Counted from the first letter of the stretch, positions 48,812-56,554 are shown. The stretch: 64,000 nucleotides of DNA from Zhengella mangrovi (GCF_002727065.1 NZ_PDVP01000001.1:682001-746000); one strand, 5' to 3'. The notes: generated from the letters alone by a model not told the origin. Program-made: numbers and translations.

Positions 48812-49714
48812 ATGAACCGTATCGCCACACTTGCGCTGGCCGGCTGCTGCGTTCTTGCGCCTTTCGCGGCCGCCGCGCAGGAGAGCGACTGGCGCAAGGA
48901 GCTCGGCACCTTCCGCATCGGCATCGTGGCGCCCGGCGGCAGCCGCGAGATCGCCGGCGTCTCCGATATCCGTGACGCCTTCTCGGCCGCCCTTGGCGTG
49001 CCCGTGGATGTCTTCGCCGCCCGCGACTACCTCGCGCTGATCGATGCCCAGGCGACGGGGCGGGTGGACTACGCCGCCTACTCGGCGCTTGCCTTCGTCG
49101 CGGCGGTCCGCCATTGCGCCTGTGTCGAGCCGCTAGCCGCGCCGGTCGCGGCCGACGGTGCCACCGGGCTGCGCGCCGTGGTCCTGCGTCGCGCGGCAGA
49201 CGATCCGGGCGACGGCCCGGACCGGATCGCCGTTGCCGATGCGCCCGCGCTCGGACCGCTAGCAGGCCTCGATGTGGCCGGCATGCCGGGCGGCCCCGCC
49301 GAGGTGACGTTCGAAACGGCCGAGCAGGCGCTGGCGGCTTTCGCCGATGGCAGCGTGACCGGGCTCGCCGGCTATGTCCTCAACGGTCCGCAGGGCGATA
49401 TCGACGGCAGCGGCACCATGGCGCTGCTCAGCCTTCGCGGCATCGATCCGCAGTCCGTGGCCATCGCGTGGAAGGGACCGGTGATGCGTTTCGGGCCCCA
49501 TGCCGTCGTCACCTCCCTGAACGGCGAGGCGAAGGCCATCCTGCGCACGTTCCTGGCCGGGCTGGCCGGGCAGAGGCCCGAACTCCTCGACGTGCTCTCG
49601 CCGACCCTGCAGGGCGGGTTCCAGCCCGTGCAGCGGATCGACTACGCCACGGCAGGCGAGGTTCTCGACAGGGTCCTGCCGGAGGCGGCAAAGAAAAAAC
49701 CCGCCGGCGGTTGA
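48812..49714 (+). CDS. PhnD-like phosphate/phosphonate ABC binding protein
   Basis: A 300-residue secreted binding protein. A signal peptide (MNRIATLALAGCCVLAPFAA, cleavage after AAA near 22) precedes RIGIVAPGGSREIAGVSDI and ARDYLALIDAQATGRVDYAA, typical of the PhnD/PtxB type. No transporter ATPase or permease is adjacent, so it is an orphan binding protein, perhaps a sensor partner. ATG at 48812 follows AGGAGA. It is divergent from deoB (126 bp gap) and converges on the TadG-like gene, with the terminator hairpin overlapping its stop. Confidence 0.82.
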   Translation: MNRIATLALAGCCVLAPFAAAAQESDWRKELGTFRIGIVAPGGSREIAGVSDIRDAFSAALGVPVDVFAARDYLALIDAQATGRVDYAAYSALAFVAAVRHCACVEPLAAPVAADGATGLRAVVLRRAADDPGDGPDRIAVADAPALGPLAGLDVAGMPGGPAEVTFETAEQALAAFADGSVTGLAGYVLNGPQGDIDGSGTMALLSLRGIDPQSVAIAWKGPVMRFGPHAVVTSLNGEAKAILRTFLAGLAGQRPELLDVLSPTLQGGFQPVQRIDYATAGEVLDRVLPEAAKKKPAGG

Positions 49715-49722
49715 CCGGCGGG
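49694..49722 (-). terminator. Terminator of the tadE-tadG operon
   Basis: CCCGCCGG (49700-49707) pairs with CCGGCGGG (49715-49722). On the minus strand the stem is followed by six T residues (49694-49699). It overlaps the last codons and stop of the PhnD-like gene on the other strand. Confidence 0.8.
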
Positions 49723-49751
49723 CCGTCTCGTTCGTGTACCTGGCGCCGCGG

Positions 49752-50399
49752 TCAGCAGTTGCCGCAGGGAATGGTGGCGCTCATGCGCGGACGCAGGTGG
49801 TAGACTTCGCTCATCTCGATGTTGTCGAAGGCCGAGGTCAGCCCGAGCGCCGCCTTCTGGTCGGCCGTCCAGGCCACCACCGGCTTGTAGTTGAGATAGG
49901 TTTCGACCCGGATGAGGAAGGTGTCCTGGATGCGGAGCTTGTCCGGCACCTTGCTGGTCACGTCCGTGTCCTTCGCCAGGTAGGCCGCTGCCGTCGAACC
50001 GGTGGCCTGGCGCGACCAGACGACGCGCCCGACCGGCGGCGTCTTGTCGTCGAACTGGATGGCCGTGATCCGGATCGTCGGTTCCGAGCGGTTGTACGGC
50101 TGCAGCGTCCCTTCGCCGATGCGCATCATCGCGTCCAGGTCGGTCTTCGTCACGCTCTGGTTCTGCGTCACGAGGTCGGCGACGATGGAGGCGGTGCGGC
50201 CGATCTTCTTGTTGGCCTCGATGCCCAGGCCGACTTCCAGCGTCATGAAATACATGATGATCAGGATCGGCGCGATCAGCGCGAACTCGACGGCGGCCAC
50301 GCCCTTGTTGTCGCGGTGGAAGCGGGCGATGCGCCGCATCCACCCGGCCCGGCCTTTTTCGACTGGCGTTTCCATCACAATCCCCTTGTGCCCGTTCAT
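49752..50399 (-). CDS. TadG/TadE-type pseudopilin of the tad locus
   Basis: A 215-residue minor pilin-like protein. The leader ends NKGVAAVEFALIAPILIIMY: a prepilin-peptidase site (G before VAAVEFA, glutamate at +5) followed by a hydrophobic helix near residue 40. The remaining 150 residues are periplasmic. Such TadE/TadF/TadG-like proteins support Flp pilus formation. The ATG at 50399 has GAGGA upstream and follows the TadE-like stop by 16 bp; an alternative ATG at 50375 is after AAGGGGA. It lies in a leftward operon divergent from flp. Confidence 0.85.
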   Translation of the reverse strand: MNGHKGIVMETPVEKGRAGWMRRIARFHRDNKGVAAVEFALIAPILIIMYFMTLEVGLGIEANKKIGRTASIVADLVTQNQSVTKTDLDAMMRIGEGTLQPYNRSEPTIRITAIQFDDKTPPVGRVVWSRQATGSTAAAYLAKDTDVTSKVPDKLRIQDTFLIRVETYLNYKPVVAWTADQKAALGLTSAFDNIEMSEVYHLRPRMSATIPCGNC

Positions 50400-50415
50400 G
50401 TTGTTGTCCTCACGC

Positions 50416-51012
50416 TCAGCTGTAGGGCTCGTTGCGCCAGGTGATCGTCGAGAACAGCATCGTCTTGCCGTCCTTCAGGTTCGACATGGACGAGCGCATC
50501 AGGTCGGTCATCACCGGCCAGCGGTAAAAGACGCGCAGCATGTTGATGGTCAGCGCGCCGCCCGGGTTGACGTCGAAATCGCTCGTGTCGATGTCCTTGT
50601 CGGCGGTCAGCTTGATGCGCACCTTGGAGGCGGCGTCGAAGGTCGGGAATTCCCGCAGGTCGACTTCCAGCCCGGGGCAGCCGTCGGCGACGATCACGTC
50701 GAGCTTGTCGCAGATCATCTTCTTCAGGGCGGCTTCGTTGATGCTGCTCGGCTTGATCTGCCCGGTCCGCAGTTCGCGTGCGACGCTATCGCCGGCGTTT
50801 GCCATCACCTGCTGGGCGGCAAACGAGATGCTGCTTTCCAGGATGGCGAAGACGAGCAGGCAGAAGGGAATGGCGAGGCCCGCGAATTCGATGGCCGTCG
50901 CGCCCTTCGTGTTGCGGACGAAGCGGCGCAAAAGTCCGTGTCGGCGGGTCTTGCCGTCATCGCTTTCATTCCCCGCCGAATGTGCGATGTTGGTGTTCTT
51001 GCCCATGGTCAT
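50416..51012 (-). CDS. TadE-like pseudopilin
   Basis: A 198-residue protein with leader and helix NTKGATAIEFAGLAIPFCLL near residue 33: cleavage after the glycine and glutamate at +5 match TadE/TadF pseudopilins cut by the TadV/CpaA peptidase. The C-terminal part contains PGGALTINMLRVFYRWPVM. The start at 51012 (MTMGKNTN) has an in-frame ATG two codons later. First gene of a two-gene leftward operon with the TadG-like gene; the upstream gap contains a TTAACCAT CtrA-type half-site at 51113. Confidence 0.86.
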   Translation of the reverse strand: MTMGKNTNIAHSAGNESDDGKTRRHGLLRRFVRNTKGATAIEFAGLAIPFCLLVFAILESSISFAAQQVMANAGDSVARELRTGQIKPSSINEAALKKMICDKLDVIVADGCPGLEVDLREFPTFDAASKVRIKLTADKDIDTSDFDVNPGGALTINMLRVFYRWPVMTDLMRSSMSNLKDGKTMLFSTITWRNEPYS

Positions 51013-51084
51013 GCCTTCCGAGAAAAAGTCGGTATGTCCACAAGCTACGCGAGATAGGTTGAAATCCGGTTTTGGGATTGGTCA

Positions 51085-51114
51085 AAAAATGAAAGCCCGG
51101 CGTAACCCGGGCTT
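51085..51114 (-). terminator. Terminator of the CpaC-N-like gene
   Basis: AAGCCCGG (51093-51100) pairs with CCGGGCTT (51107-51114). On the minus strand the stem is followed by CATTTTTT. It lies about 33 bp past the CpaC-N-like stop and separates it from tadE. Confidence 0.7.
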
Positions 51115-51120
51115 AACCAT
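51113..51120 (+). promoter_or_regulatory. CtrA-type half-site upstream of tadE
   Basis: Exact TTAACCAT, the Caulobacter CtrA half-site. It lies about 100 bp upstream of the leftward tadE start and touches the preceding terminator. Two more exact copies in the tad locus support it. Confidence 0.4.
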
Positions 51121-51146
51121 GTCGTTGCGGCGGTGAAAACCGGCGG

Positions 51147-51575
51147 TCAGTTCGAGGCCGCCATGGCCGCTTCCGACGCGGCAACCGCCTCGTTGCGGAA
51201 CTCGGCCTCGCAATAGGGCGTGCAGGACATCGTCTGCACCTGGGACCGGCGGTAGACGCGCACCGACTTGACGTGCGAGCGGCGGACAAAGACCTGTTCG
51301 TCGACGATGGGAGCGCCCTCCTTGTCGAGGATGACGAGGTTGGTCACGCCAAACCCCTTGCCGGTCAGCACGATGGTGGAAGAGTCCTTCACCGTGACGT
51401 CCGCGATCTTCGGTTCGCCGACGACCACCGTGTCGGCGGCCCGGGCAAGCTTGATGATCTTGGCCTGGTTCATCGAGACCTCGATGCCGGCGGGGTCGCC
51501 GGCCACGGCTGCACCCGCGGTCATGAGGCCGATACCGGCGGACAGGGCTGCGGCGATGGAAAGGCGACGGATCAT
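51147..51575 (-). CDS. CpaC N-terminal-domain protein (pilus assembly, BON/Pil_N type)
   Basis: A 142-residue secreted protein. After a signal peptide (AAALSAGIGLMTAGAAVA, cleavage near residue 25) it shows NQAKIIKLARAADTVVVGEP and TGKGFGVTNLVILDKEGAPI, the N-terminal domain found at the start of CpaC/RcpA secretins but without the secretin channel. The C-terminus has two cysteines (SCTPYC). It probably helps the secretin. ATG at 51575. It is divergent from flp1 over 370 bp. The short free-standing form is often seen at tad loci of Rhizobiales. Confidence 0.83.
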   Translation of the reverse strand: MIRRLSIAAALSAGIGLMTAGAAVAGDPAGIEVSMNQAKIIKLARAADTVVVGEPKIADVTVKDSSTIVLTGKGFGVTNLVILDKEGAPIVDEQVFVRRSHVKSVRVYRRSQVQTMSCTPYCEAEFRNEAVAASEAAMAASN

Positions 51576-51791
51576 GGCAGGAACTCCCGCTGCGATTGAA
51601 AACGAACTTGGTGCGAGATTGCCGCAGAATGGTAAACCCGCGGTTAAGTGCGCCTGGCAGCTCGCCCCGGATGTCCTGTCTTTCCGGCCGCTGCGCCGGT
51701 CGGCACACCAACGCGGCCTTACGCGCGCGATTCCTGCTTCAGGGTTTGCTGTCGCGGCCAGGCGCTGCCGGCGGGTTTCTGTCAGCGGTCC

Positions 51792-51799
51792 TTAACCAT
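51792..51799 (+). promoter_or_regulatory. CtrA-type half-site upstream of flp1
   Basis: Exact TTAACCAT lies 147 bp before the flp1 ATG, just outside the duplicated cassette, and matches the half-site at the cpaB promoter. Confidence 0.45.
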
Positions 51800-51827
51800 G
51801 GTGCAGGCTGAAATCCGTTCACGATTT

Positions 51828-51842
51828 GGAAACCGCGTTTCC
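51828..51842 (+). promoter_or_regulatory. Dyad in the flp1 promoter
   Basis: GGAAAC-CGC-GTTTCC. The same symmetry occurs upstream of flp2 (52243-52257), so it is probably a shared operator. Confidence 0.45.
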
Positions 51843-51945
51843 TAACTGAACCGCAAGAGGTTCCCCGTAGAGTGCCTTCATCCGATGAGCGAAAAAGAAC
51901 TCACGGATCGGCTGTCAACTAAGACATAAACAAAGGAGCTCTACC

Positions 51946-52110
51946 ATGTCCAAGTTCGTTGCTTTCATGAAGGATGAATCCGGTGCCACGGCCATCGAAT
52001 ACGGCCTGATCGCTGCCCTGATCTCGGTCGCCATCATGGCCACCGTCGGCAACATCGGTTCCAGCCTCAACACGAAGTTCTCTTCGATCAACACCAAGCT
52101 GGGCGGCTGA
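51946..52110 (+). CDS. flp: Flp family type IVb pilin, copy 1
   Basis: A 54-residue prepilin. MSKFVAFMKDESG is the leader; the cleavage site G before ATAIEYGLI has glutamate at +5 and tyrosine at +6, followed by a hydrophobic helix (LIAALISVAIMATVGNI). The mature protein is 41 residues. It forms the Flp pilus fibre for surface attachment. Start ATG at 51946 follows CAAAGGAG. The copy 52360-52524 differs only at residue 2 (S versus T), so both mature pilins are identical. Terminator at 52159-52187. Confidence 0.95.
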   Translation: MSKFVAFMKDESGATAIEYGLIAALISVAIMATVGNIGSSLNTKFSSINTKLGG

Positions 52111-52158
52111 TACCAGGTCGCTGCTCTGAAGCGCGACGGGTATACCGTGAAGCATGTG

Positions 52159-52187
52159 AAGGGCCGTCCCTCCGGGGCGGCCCTTTT
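52159..52187 (+). terminator. Terminator of flp1
   Basis: A 12-bp stem (AAGGGCCGTCCC with GGGGCGGCCCTT, one G-U) followed by TTTT. Nearly the same stem ends flp2. Confidence 0.88.
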
Positions 52188-52242
52188 CGTTGCGCCGTCT
52201 CCCGGCGCCCGGCGCCGCCACTTTTCTCGCCGTTCATGTTTT

Positions 52243-52257
52243 GGAAACCGACTTTCC
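52243..52257 (+). promoter_or_regulatory. Dyad in the flp2 promoter
   Basis: GGAAA-CCGAC-TTTCC, at the same distance from the gene as in flp1. Confidence 0.45.
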
Positions 52258-52359
52258 TAACCGGACCGCAAGAGGTTCTCCGTAGAGTGCCTCCATCCGA
52301 TGAGCGCAGAAGACTCACGGAACGGCTGTCAACGACGACATCAACGAAGGAGTATTGTC

Positions 52360-52524
52360 ATGACCAAGTTTGTTGCTTTCATGAAGGACGAATCCGGCGC
52401 CACGGCCATCGAATACGGCCTGATCGCTGCCCTGATCTCGGTTGCCATCATGGCCACCGTCGGCAACATCGGCTCCAGCCTGAACACGAAGTTCTCTTCG
52501 ATCAACACCAAGCTGGGCGGCTGA
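52360..52524 (+). CDS. flp: Flp family type IVb pilin, copy 2
   Basis: A 54-residue prepilin identical to copy 1 except MTK instead of MSK at the leader. Six codons differ silently between the two genes, so selection seems to keep the protein unchanged. The ATG at 52360 follows GAAGGAG; in-frame ATG at 52300 belongs to the promoter region. Own promoter dyad and terminator make this an independent gene dose. The prepilin peptidase gene cpaA follows after 199 bp. Confidence 0.95.
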   Translation: MTKFVAFMKDESGATAIEYGLIAALISVAIMATVGNIGSSLNTKFSSINTKLGG

Positions 52525-52572
52525 TACCTGGACGCCGCTCGCAAGCGCGGCAGGTATTCCAAGAGACATGCG

Positions 52573-52601
52573 AAGGGCCGTCCCCATGGGGCGGCCCTTT
52601 T
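52573..52601 (+). terminator. Terminator of flp2
   Basis: AAGGGCCGTCCCC pairs with GGGGCGGCCCTT across a short AT loop, followed by TTT. Near-copy of the flp1 terminator. Confidence 0.88.
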
Positions 52602-52723
52602 GTTCTTCCCGGCGGCCGGCATCGATTTTTGCCTTTGCGCCCGGGCCCGTTTCATCATTGTTTAAGGCGGGTTGGATAGAACGGTATGCAAGTGAAAACG
52701 CCAACGAACCGAGGGGCGAGCCG

Positions 52724-53245
52724 ATGCTGGAAGCTGCAATCCTTGTGATCTTTCCCTTCTGCATGGTCTTTGCGGCCATCTCCGACATGCTGTCGATGAC
52801 CATCGCCAACCGGGTCACGCTGCTGCTCATCGCCGGGTTCGCCGTCATCGCGCCGCTGACCGGCATGCCCTGGACCGACTTCGGCCTGCACTTCCTGCTC
52901 GCCGCCCTGGTTCTCGCCATCACCTACGTCCTTTTCGCCCTCGGCCAGATGGGCGGTGGCGATGCCAAGCTCCTGACCGGGACCGTGCTGTGGTTCGGCT
53001 TCACGATGCAGACCGCCAACTACCTTCTCTACGCCGCCTTCCTCGGCGGGATGCTGACCCTGGCCATCCTGATGCTGCGCAGCTCGTCGGTGGCGGTCTT
53101 CGCCGGCCGTGTCGATTTCCTGCGCCGGATTGCCGACCCCAAGGAAGGCATCCCCTACGGCATCGCCCTTGGCGTGGCGGGCCTTGCCGTCTTCCCGGAA
53201 AGCACGCTCGGTGCCTGGGCCCTGGCCTCCATCATCGGCGGCTGA
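52724..53245 (+). CDS. cpaA: Prepilin peptidase CpaA/TadV
   Basis: A 173-residue inner-membrane aspartyl peptidase that cleaves the Flp and TadE-like leaders. There are about six helices. The first aspartate lies in AAISDMLSM near residue 21; the GxGD motif is MGGGDAKL near 76. It has no N-methylation domain, like other TadV-type enzymes. ATG at 52724 follows GAGGGG. It has its own terminator (53276-53300) and so is separate from the cpaB operon. Confidence 0.92.
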   Translation: MLEAAILVIFPFCMVFAAISDMLSMTIANRVTLLLIAGFAVIAPLTGMPWTDFGLHFLLAALVLAITYVLFALGQMGGGDAKLLTGTVLWFGFTMQTANYLLYAAFLGGMLTLAILMLRSSSVAVFAGRVDFLRRIADPKEGIPYGIALGVAGLAVFPESTLGAWALASIIGG

Positions 53246-53275
53246 CAGGGGCATCATCCGGATCGGATCGAACAG

Positions 53276-53300
53276 GCCGGGCCGCAAGCCCGGCTTTTTT
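53276..53300 (+). terminator. Terminator after cpaA
   Basis: GCCGGG (53276-53281) pairs with CCCGGC (53289-53294), followed by six T. It lies 30 bp past the stop. Confidence 0.82.
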
Positions 53301-53350
53301 CGTATTTTACTTAAGTACAGGCCAATCGTTCGTTGCACGGTAACCGGGTA

Positions 53351-53384
53351 TTAATCATCCCGTTAAGCGTCCTGTTAACCATAA
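53351..53384 (+). promoter_or_regulatory. cpaB operon promoter with three phased TTAA elements
   Basis: TTAA occurs at 53351, 53363 and 53375 with an exact 12-bp period; the last is a full TTAACCAT half-site followed by a -10-like CATAAT (53379-53384). Such spacing puts the elements on nearly the same helix face. It resembles CtrA-controlled promoters, although the usual TTAA-N7-TTAA spacing is N8 here. Confidence 0.5.
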
Positions 53385-53449
53385 TTTGACGATTGGGCGT
53401 GCACTCTTCCCGGCAAGTAATGGATTCACTGGTGAAGGGGTGCAGCCAA

Positions 53450-54268
53450 ATGAAAACCTCCCAGCTCATAGTTCTGGGTGTTGCCGTGGCCGCGGCGGGC
53501 GGTGCGGGCATGATTGCCAAGAAGATGGCGTCGGCCCCTCCGCCGGAGCAGACCGTTGCCATGCCGGCACCGGCCGCGCCCGCCATCGAGCTTACCGATG
53601 TCCTGGTCGTCACCCAGGATACGCCGATCGGTTCCGCCCTTGAGGGCCAGCTGCGCTGGCAGGAATGGCCGGTCGATGCGCTGAACCCCGAGTACATCAC
53701 CCGCGACGTCGAGCCTGACGCGATCGAGAAGCTGAAGGGCGTGGTCGTGCGCTCCGCCGTGTCGGCGGGCGAACCGCTTCGCAAGACGCGTCTCGTCGGC
53801 TTCGGCAAGAGCTTCATGTCTTCGATCCTGCCGGCAGGCAAGCGCGCCATCGCGACGCAGATCTCGGCGGACACCTCCGCCGGCGGCTTCATCCTTCCCA
53901 ATGACTTCGTCGACGTCATCATGACCCGCCGCTCCACCCAGAACGGCAACGAGGGCTTCAAGACGGAAACGATCCTGAAAAACATCCGCGTCCTGGCGAT
54001 CGACCAGACGATCCAGGAGGACGAGGAAGGCCGCAAGGTCAAGGTCGGCGAGACGGCAACCCTCGAGCTGACCCCGCAGCAGGCCGAGATCATCACCGTG
54101 GCCCAGCAGATGGCGGACCGGCTCACGCTGGCCCTGCGATCGGTCGAGGATGCCGACGAGCCCGTCACCGACAGCGCAAACTACCTCGTGTCCTCCGACG
54201 GTGACCGCAGCGGGTCCATCCGGATGATCAAGGGCGGCGAACTTTCCGAAGAGGCGACCAAGAAATGA
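53450..54268 (+). CDS. cpaB: Flp pilus assembly protein CpaB/RcpC
   Basis: A 272-residue periplasmic protein anchored by one N-terminal helix (LIVLGVAVAAAGGAGMIA). The SAF domain is at about 45-110 (LVVTQDTPIGSALEG then VVVRSAVSAGEPL), followed by the RcpC/CpaB domain. CpaB is thought to work with the secretin CpaC in the periplasm. The ATG at 53450 follows GAAGGGG; a TTG at 53393 is an unlikely alternative. It opens the cpaB-C-D-E-F-tadB-C operon and overlaps cpaC by four bases. Confidence 0.92.
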   Translation: MKTSQLIVLGVAVAAAGGAGMIAKKMASAPPPEQTVAMPAPAAPAIELTDVLVVTQDTPIGSALEGQLRWQEWPVDALNPEYITRDVEPDAIEKLKGVVVRSAVSAGEPLRKTRLVGFGKSFMSSILPAGKRAIATQISADTSAGGFILPNDFVDVIMTRRSTQNGNEGFKTETILKNIRVLAIDQTIQEDEEGRKVKVGETATLELTPQQAEIITVAQQMADRLTLALRSVEDADEPVTDSANYLVSSDGDRSGSIRMIKGGELSEEATKK

Positions 54269-55806
54269 CCAGCAATTTCCGTATCCCTCACATCCGGTTC
54301 GCGTCCCGGGCAGGCCTGCTTGCCTCCCTGGCCCTGGCCATGGCGGCCACCGCGCTGACGCCCGTCGCGGTTCAGCAGGCTGCCGAGGCGGCGAATGCGC
54401 GCGTCTCGGCCTCCACGGCCGTCCAGCGTGTCAAGCTCGGATTGAACAAGTCCCTGGTCATCGACCTTCCGGCCGATGCCTACGACATCCTGGTCGCCAA
54501 CCCGTCCGTTGCCGACGCCGTCACGCGGACCGCGCGCCGGATCTACCTGTTCGGCAAGCAGGTCGGCGAAACCAACATCTTCGTCTTCGGCGCCAATGGA
54601 GAGCAGATCGCCTCGCTCGACCTCAGCATCGAGCGTGACGTCACCGGGCTGGAGGATTACCTCGAGAAATTCCTGCCGGACTCCAACATCAAGGTCGAGC
54701 TGATCAACGACAACGTCGTGCTGACCGGCGAGGTCGCCACGCCGCTCGATGCCCAGCGGGCCCAGCAGCTGGCCGAGATCTTCGTCTCCGGCGGTGAAGC
54801 GACGACGGGCCAGTATGCCCAGACCGCCACGGGCCAGGCATCCAACGGCGGCGGCGCCGACGTTGCCATCTCGAACCCGGATACGGCACGCCGGTCGTCC
54901 AAGATCGTCAACCTGCTGAAGATCGTCGGCGAGGACCAGGTGACGCTGAAGGTCACCGTCGCCGAGATCAGCCGCACGGTGATGAAACAGCTCGGAATGA
55001 AGGCGATCGCCAACGGCACCTCGTCGGATGGCATTTCATTCAACTCCATCGCCGACAGCTTCTCCGGCCTCGGCAAGCCGCTGACCAACAACTCCAGCAT
55101 GCTGGCCGCCAACATCGGTTCGGTCACGCTGCAGAGCTATCTCAACGCCATGGAACAGACCGGTGTCATGAAGACGCTGGCGGAACCGACCCTGACGGCG
55201 GTGTCCGGCGAGCAGGCGCAGTTCCGTGTCGGCGGCGAGTTCAACATGGTCACCGGGCGTGACAGCAGCGACACCGGGGTCACCTATACCCTCTCCAAGG
55301 TGGAATACGGCATCGGGCTTGAATTCCTGCCCGTGGTCCTGTCGCCCGGCCGCATCAGCCTGAAGATCCGCACCACGGTTTCGGAGCCGACGACCCAGGG
55401 GTCGGTGGCCATGGCGGAGACGAACATCATCTCCATCCGCAAGCGCCTCGCCGACACCACGGTCGAGCTCCCGTCCGGCGGATCGATGATGATCGCCGGC
55501 CTCATCCAGGACGATGTTCGCCAGAACATCAACGGCATGCCCGGCCTGATGAAGCTGCCGGTGCTCGGAACCTTGTTCCGCAGCCGCTCCTTCGAACGCA
55601 ACGAGACCGAACTGGTCGTCCTTGTCACGCCGTACCTGACCCGGCCGGTCGCGCGCAACGCGCTCGCCAAGCCGGACGACAATTTCAATCCCGCCAGCGA
55701 TGGCGCCGGCATCTTCCTTGGCCGCGTCAACCGCGTCTACGGAACCATGAAAACCAACCGTCCGAACGGCCGCTATCACGGCGTGGTCGGCTACATCTAC
55801 AAGTGA
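54265..55806 (+). CDS. cpaC: Flp pilus outer-membrane secretin CpaC/RcpA
   Basis: A 513-residue secretin. A signal peptide (about 1-43) is followed by a CpaC N-domain with SLVIDLPADAYDILVANPSV near residue 69, a BON-like segment VELINDNVVLTGEVATPLD near 150, and the channel domain from about 240 (ISFNSIADSFSGLGKPL, then GGSMMIAGLIQDDVRQN near 410). A C-terminal tail extends past the secretin. It makes the outer-membrane pore for the pilus. Start ATG overlaps cpaB. CpaD begins 17 bp later. Confidence 0.95.
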   Translation: MTSNFRIPHIRFASRAGLLASLALAMAATALTPVAVQQAAEAANARVSASTAVQRVKLGLNKSLVIDLPADAYDILVANPSVADAVTRTARRIYLFGKQVGETNIFVFGANGEQIASLDLSIERDVTGLEDYLEKFLPDSNIKVELINDNVVLTGEVATPLDAQRAQQLAEIFVSGGEATTGQYAQTATGQASNGGGADVAISNPDTARRSSKIVNLLKIVGEDQVTLKVTVAEISRTVMKQLGMKAIANGTSSDGISFNSIADSFSGLGKPLTNNSSMLAANIGSVTLQSYLNAMEQTGVMKTLAEPTLTAVSGEQAQFRVGGEFNMVTGRDSSDTGVTYTLSKVEYGIGLEFLPVVLSPGRISLKIRTTVSEPTTQGSVAMAETNIISIRKRLADTTVELPSGGSMMIAGLIQDDVRQNINGMPGLMKLPVLGTLFRSRSFERNETELVVLVTPYLTRPVARNALAKPDDNFNPASDGAGIFLGRVNRVYGTMKTNRPNGRYHGVVGYIYK

Positions 55807-55823
55807 TCGGGGGTACGAGTGTC

Positions 55824-56534
55824 ATGTCCGAAGCGAACATGAAAAGAAGCGCAGCCAAGCGTGGTGCGGTCCGGACCGTCCTTCCGGTTCTTGTCCTGGC
55901 GGCGGCCACGGCCCTGGGCGGCTGTGCCTCCATGAAGCGGGATCACGTGATCGTCGGCTCGGTGCCGCAGGATTATCGCACCAATCATCCGATCACCATC
56001 GCCGAGCGGGAAGCGGTCTACGACGTTCCCGTGGCACAGGATGCCAAGGCGCTCTCGAAGGCCCAGGGAGACGCGATCCGCGGCTTCATGGCCGGCTACG
56101 AGCGCAGCAACGGCTCCGAGGTCCGGATCATCGTCCCCGTGGGCTCGCCCAACGCGGTCGGTGCCAGCCGGGTTGCCGGCGACATCGTCAACCTGATGAC
56201 CCGCCACGGCGTTCCGGCCGGCCGCATCAACACCTACTCCTACGAGGGTGGCAGCGACGGCTATTCCGCGCCGATCCGCATCTCCTACACGCGGCTCATG
56301 GCATCCACCGACAAGTGCGGCCGCTGGCCCGACAACCTGTCGGAATCGACGGAAAACCGGAACTACGAGAACTTCGGCTGTTCCTACCAGAACAACCTGG
56401 CCGCCCAGGTCGCCAATCCGGCCGACCTGCTCGGACCGCGTCCTGAAGGCGAGATCGACGGGACCCGGCGCGCGGACGTCATCGGCAAGTACGAGACCGG
56501 AAAGTCCGGTTTCCAGGCCAACATCAGCTACTGA
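55824..56534 (+). CDS. cpaD: Flp pilus assembly lipoprotein CpaD
   Basis: A 236-residue lipoprotein. The lipobox LGGCASM places a lipidated cysteine near residue 34. The periplasmic part (DYRTNHPITIAEREAVYDVP and NLAAQVANPADLLGPRP near the end) matches the CpaD family, which stabilises the secretin. Alternative starts are GTG at 55803 and ATG at 55839; the lipobox is kept with all. Directly downstream of cpaC. Confidence 0.92.
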   Translation: MSEANMKRSAAKRGAVRTVLPVLVLAAATALGGCASMKRDHVIVGSVPQDYRTNHPITIAEREAVYDVPVAQDAKALSKAQGDAIRGFMAGYERSNGSEVRIIVPVGSPNAVGASRVAGDIVNLMTRHGVPAGRINTYSYEGGSDGYSAPIRISYTRLMASTDKCGRWPDNLSESTENRNYENFGCSYQNNLAAQVANPADLLGPRPEGEIDGTRRADVIGKYETGKSGFQANISY

Positions 56535-56554
56535 GCCATGAACGGGTGAAGACG

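Larger units (their letters stand above)
51576..51945. other. 370-bp divergent promoter region of the tad locus
   Basis: No gene is visible. It carries a GGTTAA on the minus side at 51642, an exact TTAACCAT at 51792-51799, and the flp1 promoter element at 51815-51945, including the dyad GGAAAC-CGC-GTTTCC (51828-51842). These should drive both the leftward CpaC-N gene and flp1. Confidence 0.6.
51815..52189 (+). repeat. Tandem flp cassette, copy A
   Basis: Promoter region, flp gene and terminator as one unit, repeated as copy B at 52230-52604 with a 414-415-bp period. The gene parts differ by only a handful of substitutions. The promoter and terminator parts are more diverged but retain the dyad, a CCGCAAGAGG block and the same terminator stem. 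Confidence 0.85.
52230..52604 (+). repeat. Tandem flp cassette, copy B
   Basis: Second copy of the promoter-flp-terminator unit. See copy A at 51815-52189. Confidence 0.85.
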
